A stretch of 64,000 nt of DNA from Paenibacillus sp. PvR098 (GCF_017833255.1 NZ_JAFIBU010000001.1:1178001-1242000); one strand, 5' to 3'. Shown: positions 18,736 to 28,086, numbered from the stretch's first letter. Made by a program: numbers and translations. The notes: generated by a model from the sequence alone, not told the origin.

Positions 18736-21504
18736 TTAGGGCCTTTCTATCTCGATAATTTTATCATCAAGCACATAAATTGTCACTTCTTCATTCTCCA
18801 TGAAGGCATTGGCGGCAACAGTCTGATTGCCTTTATGCAAATAAGCTTTGGCGAAGAAGCTATAGGACGTCTTGTCGTTACCGCCCGTCGGCTTCAGAAT
18901 CAACTGATTCACCTCATACAAGTAGGAGGATATAACACGGTTGGAAGCTGTAGCGACATGAATCGTTATTTTTTCATTCGCATCACGGATCCATTCCACC
19001 CGGTCATTCGGCTTCAAAGAAGTAATGGCAGCCGATACCGTTCCGTTCAACTTAATCGTAAATTGAGATCCAAGCGGCAGCACCTGAACATTACCTTGGA
19101 AGTCCTGCACAGTCACGGTTCCCAGCGTTGCGTCCACACCCGTCACTTTGCCGCGCAGCGTATTCAGAAGCGTAACATTCTCCAGCTTGATACCATTGAA
19201 GCTCGCTTTGATATATTCGTCGACTTGGATGTCCTCAAACGCATGTGATGTCTTGCCCGGATTGATGATTTTGTCATTGCTGTCCACCGTAAACGTAAGC
19301 ATCGAGCCATTCTCGTCCTTCACGTTCACCTGACGGGAACTAGGGGTCGTGTACAGCACCTTATACATCCCGGCCTGCTTCATAACGATATCGGTGATCA
19401 TCGTCTGGTCCCCGACATTCACATTCGCGCGTATCGAATCTCCGACCTTCAAATCAGCCATGGCGCCATTCGGTTTGTTCAGCAGCTCCACTTTGATGCT
19501 GGAGTACGCTTTGAACGTCAGATTTTGGCCTCCTACCGTCCGTATGGTCATCTCGTTCGTCGTGCTGTTAATCTGGGATACGGTGCCCTCGACATATTGC
19601 GTTAATTGAACTTGCACGACTTTATCTTTGGAAACCTTCAAATCCACTTTTCTCTTGTTGCCCGTATTCGTGAGAAACATGGATTGGAAGTTGGAAACCG
19701 GAAGTGTGGCATCCCCGAATTTAATCGCGGTCGAGTCCGTTAAGCGGAATACTCCGAATTCCCCGTTGTCGGCTTCAATCGTAAGCAGCTTCCTGTCAGC
19801 ATCGTATCCAATAATGGTAGCAAAAACATATTGCTTCACCGAACGGCTCGTCACATTCACTTTGACCACTTTATCGTTCACGAGATCCAGCTTTAGCGTG
19901 TCTCCCGTTTCAATATCAAATAAGCTGGCGTTCGGCAAGCCTTCGATGGACACCACCGCATTATCGGCAATAAAATAAGCTCCGAGTGTAGTGCCTCCGC
20001 TTTTTTTGACCGTCATAATCTTCTTGTCATCGCTCAGACTTTCCAAAGAGCCTTCCATTGCTTGCGTGACGTCTGCCTGCTTGCGGATCGTGACTGAAAC
20101 CGCTTCGTTGGACTTAATGTTATACGTGACGGAATCGCCAACGCGCAGCCTTGACAGATCGGTTATCGTACCATCAGGCATGGTAACGGTAGCGAGCGCG
20201 GGGAATGGATAAGTTTCGTTTAGTCCCGTGGTTTGCTCCAGGAACGTGATTTGCTTTTGGTCCGTATTGATGTTGAGTACGGTACCTTCCGCCGTTTTGC
20301 TTAATGGAGCTTGCTTAACTATGATATGAGAAATCTCATTCTCCTGCAGCAGCTTATTACGCTTCAACTCCAGAATACTTCCCGGTTCGATCGAGCCTAA
20401 GCTGAAACCGCGACCCGAAGCATCCGTTATCGTTACATTGGAAGCGAGCTTGTACAAGGTGCTTTGAGTGCCCTGCTGAACGGACAGCATCATTTGATCC
20501 AAGAACGTCTGCCCAAGTGTACCTTCGTACGTTTCCATCTGTTCCTGATCGCTCGTCAGCTCGACATACAAAGCGCCGCCTTGATTATGTACGACATATA
20601 CTTCATTCGTAAGCTTGATGGTTGAAAGAGGAATCCGGGTATCGTCCTTCGCGTTATAAATGACCGTACCCGCTGAAATCGTGTAGCTGTTCGTTGTGCC
20701 TTGATGATTCAGGACGCTGATTTTTCGGTCCGTTAACTCCATTACGTAGCCGATAGATACACGTTCGGAACGAGTCGTTAACTCTTTGTCTGCGCGGCTG
20801 AGGAAGGTGGCCATTTGAGCCCGCGTCACTTTACCCTGCGGCTGAAAGCCGTTATCTTCAAAGCCTTGAACGATCTGAAGCTCCGCTGCGGCATTAATAT
20901 AGCCGTTAGCCCAATCAGACATGTTTTTGGCATCCGTGAATGTAGACGGGGAAGCCGCCTGTTGACGAGCAAGATCCTCTCTTCCAATGGCACGAATAAC
21001 CAGCTTAGCCACCCATTCACGAGTAGCTTCACGGGAGCCCCAGGCTGTTTTGGAGGTCGTATCTGCGGCCTCTTCTTGCGTCAAGATCAATCCTTTGTCA
21101 AACGCATAAGCCACATATGGCTTAGCATAATCGCTAACTAATATAGGCAGTACCGTCGCTGTCTGATTATCAAGCGCCTGATCCTCCAACCCCATCATTC
21201 GGATGGCCATGACAATGACATCCTGTTGGGAAACAGAGTTTTCGGGACGGTATTCCGCTCTCTCATAGCCTTGAATAATGCCAATGGAAGCGAGCTTGGT
21301 AATATGCTTAATTGCCCAATGCTGTGGGCTCACATCAGAAAAGCTTTGGACTACCCCTGCCGATACTGTCGTTCCTGCCCTCGCGCTGACTCCTGTCCCT
21401 GTTTGCTCGGCGAAAGCCGAGCCGCTGACCGTAAGAGAGAGCGCTAGTACGGCAGCAGCCAGCCTTTTCGCTTGCCTTTGTTTCTTGGTCTTCATGTATT
21501 TCAT
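18736..21504 (-). CDS. S-layer homology domain protein with repeated beta domains
   Basis: Surface protein of 922 residues. A signal peptide (LAAAVLALSLTVSGSAFAEQ) is followed by three SLH repeats (FSDVSPQHWAIKHITKLASI at about 55, a second near YAKPYVAYAFDKGLI, a third at FTDAKNMSDWANGYINAAAE), which bind pyruvylated wall polymer. The remaining 650 residues are successive beta-rich units of about 65-75 residues with a shared pattern, as in EGTVLNINTDQKQITF, LESLSDDKKIMTVK and GTVSQINSTTNEMTIR, each ending in a KVGDSI-like turn. ATG 21504 follows GAGGGGAGCT. The downstream terminator and 36-base upstream gap suggest it may end the amidase-GerMN operon. A wall-structural role is inferred. Confidence 0.9.
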   Translation of the reverse strand: MKYMKTKKQRQAKRLAAAVLALSLTVSGSAFAEQTGTGVSARAGTTVSAGVVQSFSDVSPQHWAIKHITKLASIGIIQGYERAEYRPENSVSQQDVIVMAIRMMGLEDQALDNQTATVLPILVSDYAKPYVAYAFDKGLILTQEEAADTTSKTAWGSREATREWVAKLVIRAIGREDLARQQAASPSTFTDAKNMSDWANGYINAAAELQIVQGFEDNGFQPQGKVTRAQMATFLSRADKELTTRSERVSIGYVMELTDRKISVLNHQGTTNSYTISAGTVIYNAKDDTRIPLSTIKLTNEVYVVHNQGGALYVELTSDQEQMETYEGTLGQTFLDQMMLSVQQGTQSTLYKLASNVTITDASGRGFSLGSIEPGSILELKRNKLLQENEISHIIVKQAPLSKTAEGTVLNINTDQKQITFLEQTTGLNETYPFPALATVTMPDGTITDLSRLRVGDSVTYNIKSNEAVSVTIRKQADVTQAMEGSLESLSDDKKIMTVKKSGGTTLGAYFIADNAVVSIEGLPNASLFDIETGDTLKLDLVNDKVVKVNVTSRSVKQYVFATIIGYDADRKLLTIEADNGEFGVFRLTDSTAIKFGDATLPVSNFQSMFLTNTGNKRKVDLKVSKDKVVQVQLTQYVEGTVSQINSTTNEMTIRTVGGQNLTFKAYSSIKVELLNKPNGAMADLKVGDSIRANVNVGDQTMITDIVMKQAGMYKVLYTTPSSRQVNVKDENGSMLTFTVDSNDKIINPGKTSHAFEDIQVDEYIKASFNGIKLENVTLLNTLRGKVTGVDATLGTVTVQDFQGNVQVLPLGSQFTIKLNGTVSAAITSLKPNDRVEWIRDANEKITIHVATASNRVISSYLYEVNQLILKPTGGNDKTSYSFFAKAYLHKGNQTVAANAFMENEEVTIYVLDDKIIEIERP

Positions 21505-21540
21505 AGCTCCCCTCGGTTATCTTGTGACGTACATGCATCG

Positions 21541-22122
21541 TTAGTTTCGTTTGATCGGATGTGGCAGGTCCATATGTCCCATTAAGCTCTCTACTTGCTC
21601 CCCGTCTACCAGCACTTCAATGGCCTGGATCTCGCTAAACTGAAACAGCGTCTTTTGAAGTGCATTCAGAAGCATATCCTCTCCTCCGGAACCCAGGTGG
21701 GATTCGGGGGCCATGGATAAATCAATCGTAATCTGTCCGTCTTTCAAGTCAACCTTGTTAAAAGTAAAGCCTTTAAACAGCGTAAGTGATTGGTTATCAG
21801 GACTTGTCTTCAAACTTTCCAGCGCCGCTCGATACTTATCTGCATCCTGCTTATAGCTAATTGTCGTTTCTTTCTCGATCAGCTTCTCGAAGTTGGAATC
21901 ACTGTAATAGGTCTTTACCTTCATTTGTTTGTTCTGCTCTTGGTTCGGTGCAGGCGTCGCAGTCTGAGGCGGCGTATCCGTCCCCTGCTGTGAACCTTGC
22001 CCCATATTGGCAGGTGGAGTTTCTCCTGCGCCCTGCGCGGGCGGCTTACTCTGTCCGCAGCCCGAAAGCAGCAGGGTGAATACGGCGGTGGCCGCCAATA
22101 CTTTATGCCAGTTCTTGTTCAA
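21541..22122 (-). CDS. GerMN-domain lipoprotein
   Basis: Secreted lipoprotein of 193 residues. The lipobox FTLLLSGCG places Cys near residue 23, followed by a Pro/Gln/Thr-rich tether. The C-terminal 110 residues, with LFKGFTFNKVDLKDGQITID and GGEDMLLNALQKTLFQFSEI, match the GerMN domain of the spore germination protein GerM. TTG 22122 is preferred because AAGGAG lies 8 bases upstream; a GTG at 22131 would overlap it. The gene follows the wall amidase stop closely, so the two are probably one unit acting at the envelope, possibly in sporulation or germination. Confidence 0.87.
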   Translation of the reverse strand: MNKNWHKVLAATAVFTLLLSGCGQSKPPAQGAGETPPANMGQGSQQGTDTPPQTATPAPNQEQNKQMKVKTYYSDSNFEKLIEKETTISYKQDADKYRAALESLKTSPDNQSLTLFKGFTFNKVDLKDGQITIDLSMAPESHLGSGGEDMLLNALQKTLFQFSEIQAIEVLVDGEQVESLMGHMDLPHPIKRN

Positions 22123-22134
22123 CGTTACCACTCC

Positions 22135-23811
22135 TTAGTTGATAATCAACTGCTTCTTTATGGCAGCAACGATGGATGCGGCAACCCGGTTCTGAAATGC
22201 ATCCTTATGCATCTCGGCTTCATCCGTTGGATTGGACAAAAAGCCGATTTCCAGGAGTACCGCTGGCATCGTGGTGTTGCGAATCACAAAGAAGCGCTCC
22301 TGTTTGACCTTTCGGTCGGGAAAACCCGTAGCTTCAAGAACATGACGGTGCATTAAAGCAGCAAAATCCGAGCTTTGCTCCGTCCAATAGAACGTTTCCG
22401 TACCTCTAATGTTTGACTTGTTTATTGAATTTGCATGAAAGGAAATGAACAAATCCGCCTCGAACTGCTGCGCTTGGGCTACCCGATCCGATAATGCAAT
22501 AAAAGTATCATCAGACCTTGTCATCAGAACTTCCACCTTGGGATCATTCTGAAGGAGGCTGCTTACTTTATTGCCAAGCGCAAGTACAAAATCTTTCTCG
22601 CGCCTGTTATTCTTGGAGATGGCGCCGGGATCCTTCCCGCCGTGTCCGGGATCGATGACAATCCGGAACTTGTCTTTTCCGTTGACAAACTTACCGATGA
22701 TCAAACCGCTTGGCAGCATGTCTGACAAGATCAATTCAGATTTTTTCTGCAAATCTATTACTATTCTAACGATAGATGGGTCGTTTGAAAATAGCGAATA
22801 GCGAATTTTTGCCACGGTTTCACTTGGCTCGGTTAAAGGCACATTACCTTCCTTCGTTTTTTCATTCACGAGCGCCGCCAAGGACGCATGCAGCTCTGCA
22901 CCCGGAATGTCCATGACGATCCGGTCAGGCCCGGACAGCTTGAACATGTTAGGCTTAACTTCTCCTACGGACGTTTCAATACACAGCATATCGTCCTTTA
23001 GTGAGATGGACTGTACCTTTGTTAACTTCACCGCTTCAACCTTATTACTGGAACTGCCTGTAGTCACCGCATCTTTCTTCTCAGAAGACACATCGGATTT
23101 AGCGACTGCAAGCGGTGCTTTCTTGATGATACTTTCAGGTGCAACACATCCTATGGTAGGCGTGTTTGCGCCTTTATCAACCGGTTGTTCTCCAGCCTTC
23201 ACCGGGTTACCCGAACCGACTGAAGAAGCCGGCTTTTCGCTGTCTTTGCCTTGATCCTTACTACCCTGTGCGTTTTTGCCATCGGTAGAGCCATTGTTGC
23301 CCGCCACTGCACCACCAGCGCCAGTTTGATCTTTCTTATTTTCCGTACCGTTTTCTGAAGCCATTCCATCTTTTACATCACTTGCTTGCTGATACAGGAA
23401 AACGGATCGGGTAGGCTCGTCCCACTTAACTTCCACACCAAGATTCTCGCTTACGAAACGGATAGGGAGCATCGTGTTTCCCTCAATAATGGTCGGAGCG
23501 GTCTCGAGCATATAAGATTTGCCGGCAACCATTGCTTGCTTTTTGTCAATAAACAACTGGATGTTGATACCCTCTTTGTCCACCGACACTTTACGCACCT
23601 TAGGATCCCAAGAAACCTTGGAGCCAAGCGACTCCGCGATAACACGGATCGGCACAATCGTATTATCATTTACGATACGGGGAGCCACCTCGGGGACCAA
23701 TTGCTTGCCGTTCATAAACAGCTGGATCGACGGAGCAGCGGCCATCGCAAGTACAGGCATCAACAGGAGTGACAAGAGCAACATAGTGAACCACGCAGTT
23801 AAAACTTTCAT
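22135..23811 (-). CDS. N-acetylmuramoyl-L-alanine amidase with CuAO-like and AMIN domains
   Basis: Peptidoglycan amidase of 558 residues. Signal peptide MKVLTAWFTMLLLSLLLMP is followed by a copper-amine-oxidase N-like domain (IQLFMNGKQLVPEVAPRIVN to about 130). A Gly/Lys/Asp/Ser-rich linker of about 100 residues comes next, then an AMIN-type domain (QSISLKDDMLCIETSVGEVK). The C-terminal Amidase_3 domain has VIDPGHGGKDPGAISKNN, DLFISFHANSINKS and VLLEIGFLSNPTD, which supply the zinc His/Glu ligands and the catalytic Glu. ATG 23811 has GAGG 6 bases upstream; ATG 23814 and TTG 23823 are alternatives. It heads the unit with the GerMN gene. Confidence 0.93.
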   Translation of the reverse strand: MKVLTAWFTMLLLSLLLMPVLAMAAAPSIQLFMNGKQLVPEVAPRIVNDNTIVPIRVIAESLGSKVSWDPKVRKVSVDKEGINIQLFIDKKQAMVAGKSYMLETAPTIIEGNTMLPIRFVSENLGVEVKWDEPTRSVFLYQQASDVKDGMASENGTENKKDQTGAGGAVAGNNGSTDGKNAQGSKDQGKDSEKPASSVGSGNPVKAGEQPVDKGANTPTIGCVAPESIIKKAPLAVAKSDVSSEKKDAVTTGSSSNKVEAVKLTKVQSISLKDDMLCIETSVGEVKPNMFKLSGPDRIVMDIPGAELHASLAALVNEKTKEGNVPLTEPSETVAKIRYSLFSNDPSIVRIVIDLQKKSELILSDMLPSGLIIGKFVNGKDKFRIVIDPGHGGKDPGAISKNNRREKDFVLALGNKVSSLLQNDPKVEVLMTRSDDTFIALSDRVAQAQQFEADLFISFHANSINKSNIRGTETFYWTEQSSDFAALMHRHVLEATGFPDRKVKQERFFVIRNTTMPAVLLEIGFLSNPTDEAEMHKDAFQNRVAASIVAAIKKQLIIN

Positions 23812-23970
23812 CATGCACCTCAATTTGTAATTTGGTCTATGTGGAATGCCGAAAGGTTTTGTTGCTTTCGGACGGCAAAAGGAAGACGGTGGTGAAATCT
23901 ACCATTATATTAGACTATCCTTTCGCAAAAAAGTTGCACCTTTGGCGAATTTAGCTGAAAAACATAGAAA

Positions 23971-24003
23971 AACGAAAAAAACCGAAGGCTATGTGCCCTC
24001 GGT
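23971..24003 (-). terminator. intrinsic terminator after FtsH-like operon
   Basis: On the minus strand ACCGAGGGC and GCCTTCGGT pair with one mismatch and are followed by TTTTTTTCG. It lies 21 bases past the stop of the FtsH-like gene. Confidence 0.8.
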
Positions 24004-24023
24004 CTATCATTTGCTTTCAAATT

Positions 24024-25523
24024 CTATGCAATTTGGCGGCTTATCGACCGCTGCAGCAGATCCCTGAACTGATTGCCTGAGAGTACTTCCTCTGCTATCA
24101 AGATATCAAGCGATTGCTCGAATACTTCGCGGTGCTGCTCCAGCAACCGCCTTGTAGCTGTCGTCAATTGCTCCAGAATAGCTGCATTTTCCTTCATCAG
24201 CTCTTCCTTTGTTACCATATCCCTATCGATGATCCCAAGTCTGGTAAGTCCGGAATCCATCATGGTTCGGACCATGTTCAGCGCTTGCTCGAAGTCGTTC
24301 CTCGACCCCGTGCTGCGACCGCCGTAGAACATTTCTTCTGCGACCGCGCCTCCAAGTGCAATCATGATTTGATGCTCGATTTGCTCCTTGGTGTATAAAT
24401 ATTGATCCTGCTGAGGGTTATGCCTTACAAAGCCGAGCGCCTTCCCCCGCGGACTCAGCGAGACCTGCGATACCGAGCCCGGCCTTACCAGCTCCGCTGC
24501 AATAGCATGTCCAAGCTCGTGCAAGGCCACGCGCTCCCGCTCTTCCTTTGTCGATTCGCGGTCCGTTTTCTCACCAAGCATGACCTTGTCGACCGCCAAA
24601 GACAAATGCTGCTGGCCGATCTTATCAGCCTCATCACGCATCGCATAGATGGCAGCTTCGTTCATAACGCTCTCGAGCTGGGCTCCGGAGAAGTGAAAGG
24701 TTTCCCTCGCGATCAGCTCCATATCAATCGTATCCGAAAGTGGTTTGTTTTTCGCATGGATGTTTAATATATGGAGACGGCCTTTTTTATCCGGAAGATC
24801 AACTTCAATATGCCGGTCAAAACGTCCGGGACGAAGCAGCGCCGGGTCGAGCATTTCTTTCCGGTTGGTCGCGGCCATAATCAGCACGCGCGGCGTTTCG
24901 CTTGTATGAATCCCGTCCATCTCTGTTAAAAGCTGATTTAACGTCTGGTCGTATTCCCGATGCTGACCGCCATCACGCTTGCCGCCGATCACATCAATTT
25001 CGTCGATAAAGACAATGGCACTTTCTTTATTCTCTTTGGCCGCACGGGTCCGAGCTTCTTTGAACATATCTCGAATACGGCTTGCACCAACACCGACATA
25101 CATCTCAACAAATTCACTGCCTGACGCAGCCATAAATACCGAATTCGTATAGTGAGCAGCAGCCTTCGCCATGAGCGTTTTCCCCGTTCCCGGTGGTCCC
25201 GTCAGTAATATCCCTTTTAGAGGACGAATGCCAAGCCGCTGAATATCCTCTGCACGTATCAAGAAATCGAGAGCTTCCTTAAGCTCCCCTTTTGCCCGGT
25301 CCTGTCCTCCGATTTCGTCAAAGGTCATGTAGCTAGGGGCTTTGCTCCTCGCTTTACGCTCCGAACCTACATTCATGCCATTTCGTGCACGCGACATATA
25401 CAAGAAAGTTCCCAAAATAGCTGCCATAAAAACAATAGGTATCATATTGATGCCAAGAAAAAACAAGAATGCAATGAGAACAGGGACAACTCCGATTAAT
25501 ATTTCCTTACCGTATTTACTCAT
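24024..25523 (-). CDS. FtsH-like membrane AAA metalloprotease
   Basis: Membrane-bound ATP-dependent protease of 499 residues, shorter than housekeeping FtsH (about 640). Two adjacent membrane segments (IGVVPVLIAFLFFLGINMIP and VFMAAILGTFLYMS) have almost no loop between them, so the usual extracytoplasmic domain is absent. The AAA module shows Walker A LTGPPGTGKTLMAKAAA, pore motif FVEMYVGVGASRIR, Walker B IVFIDEIDVIG and SRH arginines in ATNRKEMLDPALLRPGRFDR. The protease has the zinc site VALHELGHAIA. A complete active site suggests function. ATG 25523 overlaps the upstream gene by 8 bases, so it is coupled to the 177-residue membrane protein. Confidence 0.9.
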   Translation of the reverse strand: MSKYGKEILIGVVPVLIAFLFFLGINMIPIVFMAAILGTFLYMSRARNGMNVGSERKARSKAPSYMTFDEIGGQDRAKGELKEALDFLIRAEDIQRLGIRPLKGILLTGPPGTGKTLMAKAAAHYTNSVFMAASGSEFVEMYVGVGASRIRDMFKEARTRAAKENKESAIVFIDEIDVIGGKRDGGQHREYDQTLNQLLTEMDGIHTSETPRVLIMAATNRKEMLDPALLRPGRFDRHIEVDLPDKKGRLHILNIHAKNKPLSDTIDMELIARETFHFSGAQLESVMNEAAIYAMRDEADKIGQQHLSLAVDKVMLGEKTDRESTKEERERVALHELGHAIAAELVRPGSVSQVSLSPRGKALGFVRHNPQQDQYLYTKEQIEHQIMIALGGAVAEEMFYGGRSTGSRNDFEQALNMVRTMMDSGLTRLGIIDRDMVTKEELMKENAAILEQLTTATRRLLEQHREVFEQSLDILIAEEVLSGNQFRDLLQRSISRQIA

Positions 25524-26049
25524 TAGTCCACACTCCCAGCTTTGCAGGTGTTCTTGGAAGTATAACGTACTTGCTGTTATTACCGTCCGTTATCGTAATG
25601 TACACAAACTTATCATCCATTTCGGACGCAGCTTTCACACCTTCGCTTTTGGCCGAACGCTCCTCTAGTGTTTTTGGAATTTGCGCATACTGCTTCGTTT
25701 CCATGGCTTGAGCCACTTCAAACAGTGCAGATGACCACCACTGCTCCAGCCGCTCTGACGGCTCGTTCACTACCTTCAGCTTTAACTCTCTGCTGCCGAG
25801 CGTAGAACGCCCCTCGTTCTGGATATTTCGGTATACTTCACGAAGACTTGTGCCTGGAGCAACCTTAAGCTCCAGCTCTGCTTCGCTTCCCGATAATTTT
25901 ATAGCTTCAAGTTCAACGCCAGGTATTGCCGACACCACTTTTTCAAGAGGGCTTTCCATAGCGTAGCTTTGATATGCGAAGTAGCCGCCAAATAGCAAGG
26001 AGGCCGAAACAAGAACACTCAATACAACGGGTAAAAGACGCAGTTTCAA
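25516..26049 (-). CDS. unknown membrane-anchored protein coupled to FtsH-like protease
   Basis: Protein of 177 residues with one N-terminal membrane segment (LLPVVLSVLVSASLLFGGYF) and an external domain. That domain starts with VVSAIPGVELEAIKLSGSEA, has a beta-alpha-beta look, then an acidic helical stretch (SERLEQWWSSALFEVAQAME) and a final strand pair (KFVYITITDGNNSKYVILPR). I do not recognise a family. TTG 26049 has GGAAGGGG upstream at good spacing; a longer frame from TTG 26067 would lie before the ribosome site. Its 3-prime end overlaps the FtsH-like gene by 8 bases. It may be an adaptor or substrate receptor replacing the missing external domain of the protease; this is inference. Confidence 0.78.
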   Translation of the reverse strand: MKLRLLPVVLSVLVSASLLFGGYFAYQSYAMESPLEKVVSAIPGVELEAIKLSGSEAELELKVAPGTSLREVYRNIQNEGRSTLGSRELKLKVVNEPSERLEQWWSSALFEVAQAMETKQYAQIPKTLEERSAKSEGVKAASEMDDKFVYITITDGNNSKYVILPRTPAKLGVWTNE

Positions 26050-26097
26050 ATGAACGTCCCCTTCCAAAATAATATATCATAATTAACATACTCATAG

Positions 26098-26113
26098 TAT
26101 ATCATATGATATA
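26098..26113. repeat. perfect 16-bp palindrome upstream of FtsH-like operon
   Basis: TATATCATATGATATA is self-complementary and overlaps a possible minus-strand -10 element (TATACT). It lies about 50-65 bases upstream of the first start codon of the operon. An operator is possible; AT-rich chance is also possible. Confidence 0.45.
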
Positions 26114-26160
26114 TACGATTGTTGATGTAATGTGTGGAAAATACGTGAATTCTGAATCTA

Positions 26161-26204
26161 ATAAAACCGCGAAGGCATCGCTTCATCAGCTTGCTCCCTC
26201 GCGG
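26161..26204 (-). terminator. intrinsic terminator after tseB-like gene
   Basis: On the minus strand CCGCGA and TCGCGG pair and are extended inward by GGG...CCT, then followed by TTTTATTAG. It closes the mtaD-tseB unit. Confidence 0.78.
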
Positions 26205-26225
26205 CTTCTAGTTTCAAACCTGCCG

Positions 26226-26723
26226 TTATTGTGTGGATAACCGCCACGTATCGATCGGCTGTCCGTCTTTAAACGTATAAAAATCGTAAAAATATTGAAC
26301 GCGCGACGCGCCTTCTACTTTCATTTTATAGAACACTTCCCACACCGGCTGTCCGTCTTGAATGCCAAGCATTGTCCTGAGCACGTCCGCATGAGGATGC
26401 TTGGCTTTTACCATCTCTTTCGCCTGATCGGCATTCAGCCCAGCAGTTCCCATTTCGGTACGTATTTCATCATCGGACACCCACACATAAACTGGCTGCC
26501 CGATTTTGTCTTCCCCGTAGATGACAGTGTACGATTTATCGCTTACAAATCGCTCCACTTTAATCGCTTTAGCCAATAAGGTCTTCTCATATGCCGTTTG
26601 AACCGCCATTCGTTGAACGTTCCACTCCTTGTTCGTTACTGCACGAAAGGCTAAGATCATCCCGATGCATAAAACTGCCGCCGCGATCATCGAAATCGCG
26701 GCGATCTTCCAGCTTTTCCTCAC
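26226..26723 (-). CDS. tseB: YpmB/TseB-like cell wall elongation regulator
   Basis: Membrane-anchored protein of 165 residues with one N-terminal helix (IAAISMIAAAVLCIGMILAF) and two PepSY-like external repeats. The first contains YTVIYGEDKIGQPVYVWVSD, the second GLNADQAKEMVKAKHPHADV followed by VWEVFYKMKV. B. subtilis YpmB/TseB has this layout and modulates penicillin-binding protein activity in wall elongation; the assignment here rests on domain pattern and on the genomic neighbourhood (ypmB lies near dinG in B. subtilis). GTG 26723 follows GGGAGAG. mtaD ends 24 bases upstream, so they likely share a transcript. Confidence 0.85.
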   Translation of the reverse strand: MRKSWKIAAISMIAAAVLCIGMILAFRAVTNKEWNVQRMAVQTAYEKTLLAKAIKVERFVSDKSYTVIYGEDKIGQPVYVWVSDDEIRTEMGTAGLNADQAKEMVKAKHPHADVLRTMLGIQDGQPVWEVFYKMKVEGASRVQYFYDFYTFKDGQPIDTWRLSTQ

Positions 26724-26747
26724 CGACGACTCTCTCCCTCCTACTCG

Positions 26748-28046
26748 TTATCCTGAAGTTAACCGTTCAAAGCATTGCTGCGCTTCAAATTTAATTTTTT
26801 CCTCATCCAGCGTTAGACACTCGCCTTTTCTAACGACCCAGCGACCGTCGATGCAGACATCAGTGACATCTCTTGAGCTCGCTGCATAAACCATATGAGA
26901 AATAAAATTCGTACGCGGGAAATAATGAGGCTGATCCATATCCAGCGCAATGAAGTCCGCCTTCATGCCGGGCTGCAGCGCACCTACATCATGAAGCCAT
27001 ATCGATTTAGCCCCATACAGTGTCCCAAGCTTCAAAGCTTCAGCAGCCGGAACAGCAACAGGATCCCCGGTGACACCCTTATGAATCAACGCAGCTAAAC
27101 GGATTTCCTCCAGCATATCCAGGTTATTGTTGCTGGCCGCGCCGTCCGTACCCAGCGAAACAATGACGCCAGCCTTGAGCAGTTCAGGTACGCGGGCCAC
27201 TCCGCTTGCTAGCTTCAGGTTGCTTCCCGGATTATGAGAGATACGTACGTCATACTGCTTTAAGACGGCAATTTCCTCATCCGTCAGGTGAACTCCATGC
27301 GCGACAAGCGTCGGTCTTGAGAACACGCCCAGCTTCTCCAAATGCGCTACAGGTCTTGCCCCATACTGCTGCACATTCTCCTCCACTTCTCTAGCCGTTT
27401 CTGACATATGGATATGGATTGGAAGATTTAAGTCGTGTGCGGCCTGTACAATTCTTTCAATATAATCCGGAGGGCAAGTATACGGTGCATGCGGAGACAT
27501 CATCGCTGTAATCCGGCCTTCCGCTTGTCCGTGCCACTCTTTAGCGAATTGAATCGCCTCGGCCAGCTTGGCATCCTGTTCCTCACGGGAGCATAAGCCA
27601 ATTACGCCGCGGGTCAGACACGCACGCATGCCACTTTCGACCGCAGCCTCCGCTACTTCGTTCATATGGTCATACATATCAACAAACGATGTCGTACCGC
27701 CCTTCAACATCTCCAGCACGGAAAGGTTGGTGCCTGTCCGGACATCGTGCGCGGTAAACTTTCCTTCGATCGGCCACATTTTCTCCTGCAGCCATACCTG
27801 AAGCGCCAAATCGTCCCCATAGCCCCGCAGGAGCGACATCGCTGCATGTCCATGCGTATTGACTAAACCGGGCATGAACAGCTTCCCCGTCCCGTCGATC
27901 CGTTCATCGAAGGTTGCTTCCGGATCGGGCGCCTGCTCCCCTATATATGTAATTCGATTTCCTTCCATTGTCATAAATCCGCGAATGACGGGGTTACCTT
28001 CATCCATTGTAATGAAAGTGCCGTTCTCAATGATTGTTTTCTTCAT
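26748..28046 (-). CDS. mtaD: 5-methylthioadenosine/S-adenosylhomocysteine deaminase
   Basis: Amidohydrolase-superfamily deaminase of 432 residues acting in methylthioadenosine or adenosylhomocysteine salvage. The metal site is visible as LVNTHGHAAMSLLRGYGDDL (HxH), then HIHMSETAREVEE, LVAHGVHLTDEE and LGTDGAASNNNLDMLEE (catalytic Asp). SHNPGSNLKLASGVARVPEL is characteristic of the MtaD/TrzN branch. All ligands are present. ATG 28046 follows AAGGGAATTTAACTA. A sigma-A-like promoter lies about 40-70 bases upstream. Substrate among related purine or guanine-type compounds is inferred from family resemblance. Confidence 0.88.
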   Translation of the reverse strand: MKKTIIENGTFITMDEGNPVIRGFMTMEGNRITYIGEQAPDPEATFDERIDGTGKLFMPGLVNTHGHAAMSLLRGYGDDLALQVWLQEKMWPIEGKFTAHDVRTGTNLSVLEMLKGGTTSFVDMYDHMNEVAEAAVESGMRACLTRGVIGLCSREEQDAKLAEAIQFAKEWHGQAEGRITAMMSPHAPYTCPPDYIERIVQAAHDLNLPIHIHMSETAREVEENVQQYGARPVAHLEKLGVFSRPTLVAHGVHLTDEEIAVLKQYDVRISHNPGSNLKLASGVARVPELLKAGVIVSLGTDGAASNNNLDMLEEIRLAALIHKGVTGDPVAVPAAEALKLGTLYGAKSIWLHDVGALQPGMKADFIALDMDQPHYFPRTNFISHMVYAASSRDVTDVCIDGRWVVRKGECLTLDEEKIKFEAQQCFERLTSG

Positions 28047-28086
28047 TAGTTAAATTCCCTTCCCCTTCGATTACAATCCCGATTTC

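Noticed and set aside
23846..24067. 73-codon plus-strand frame after the amidase gene
   Set aside because: It crosses the minus-strand terminator at 23971-24003 and overlaps the FtsH-like gene end; no ribosome site.
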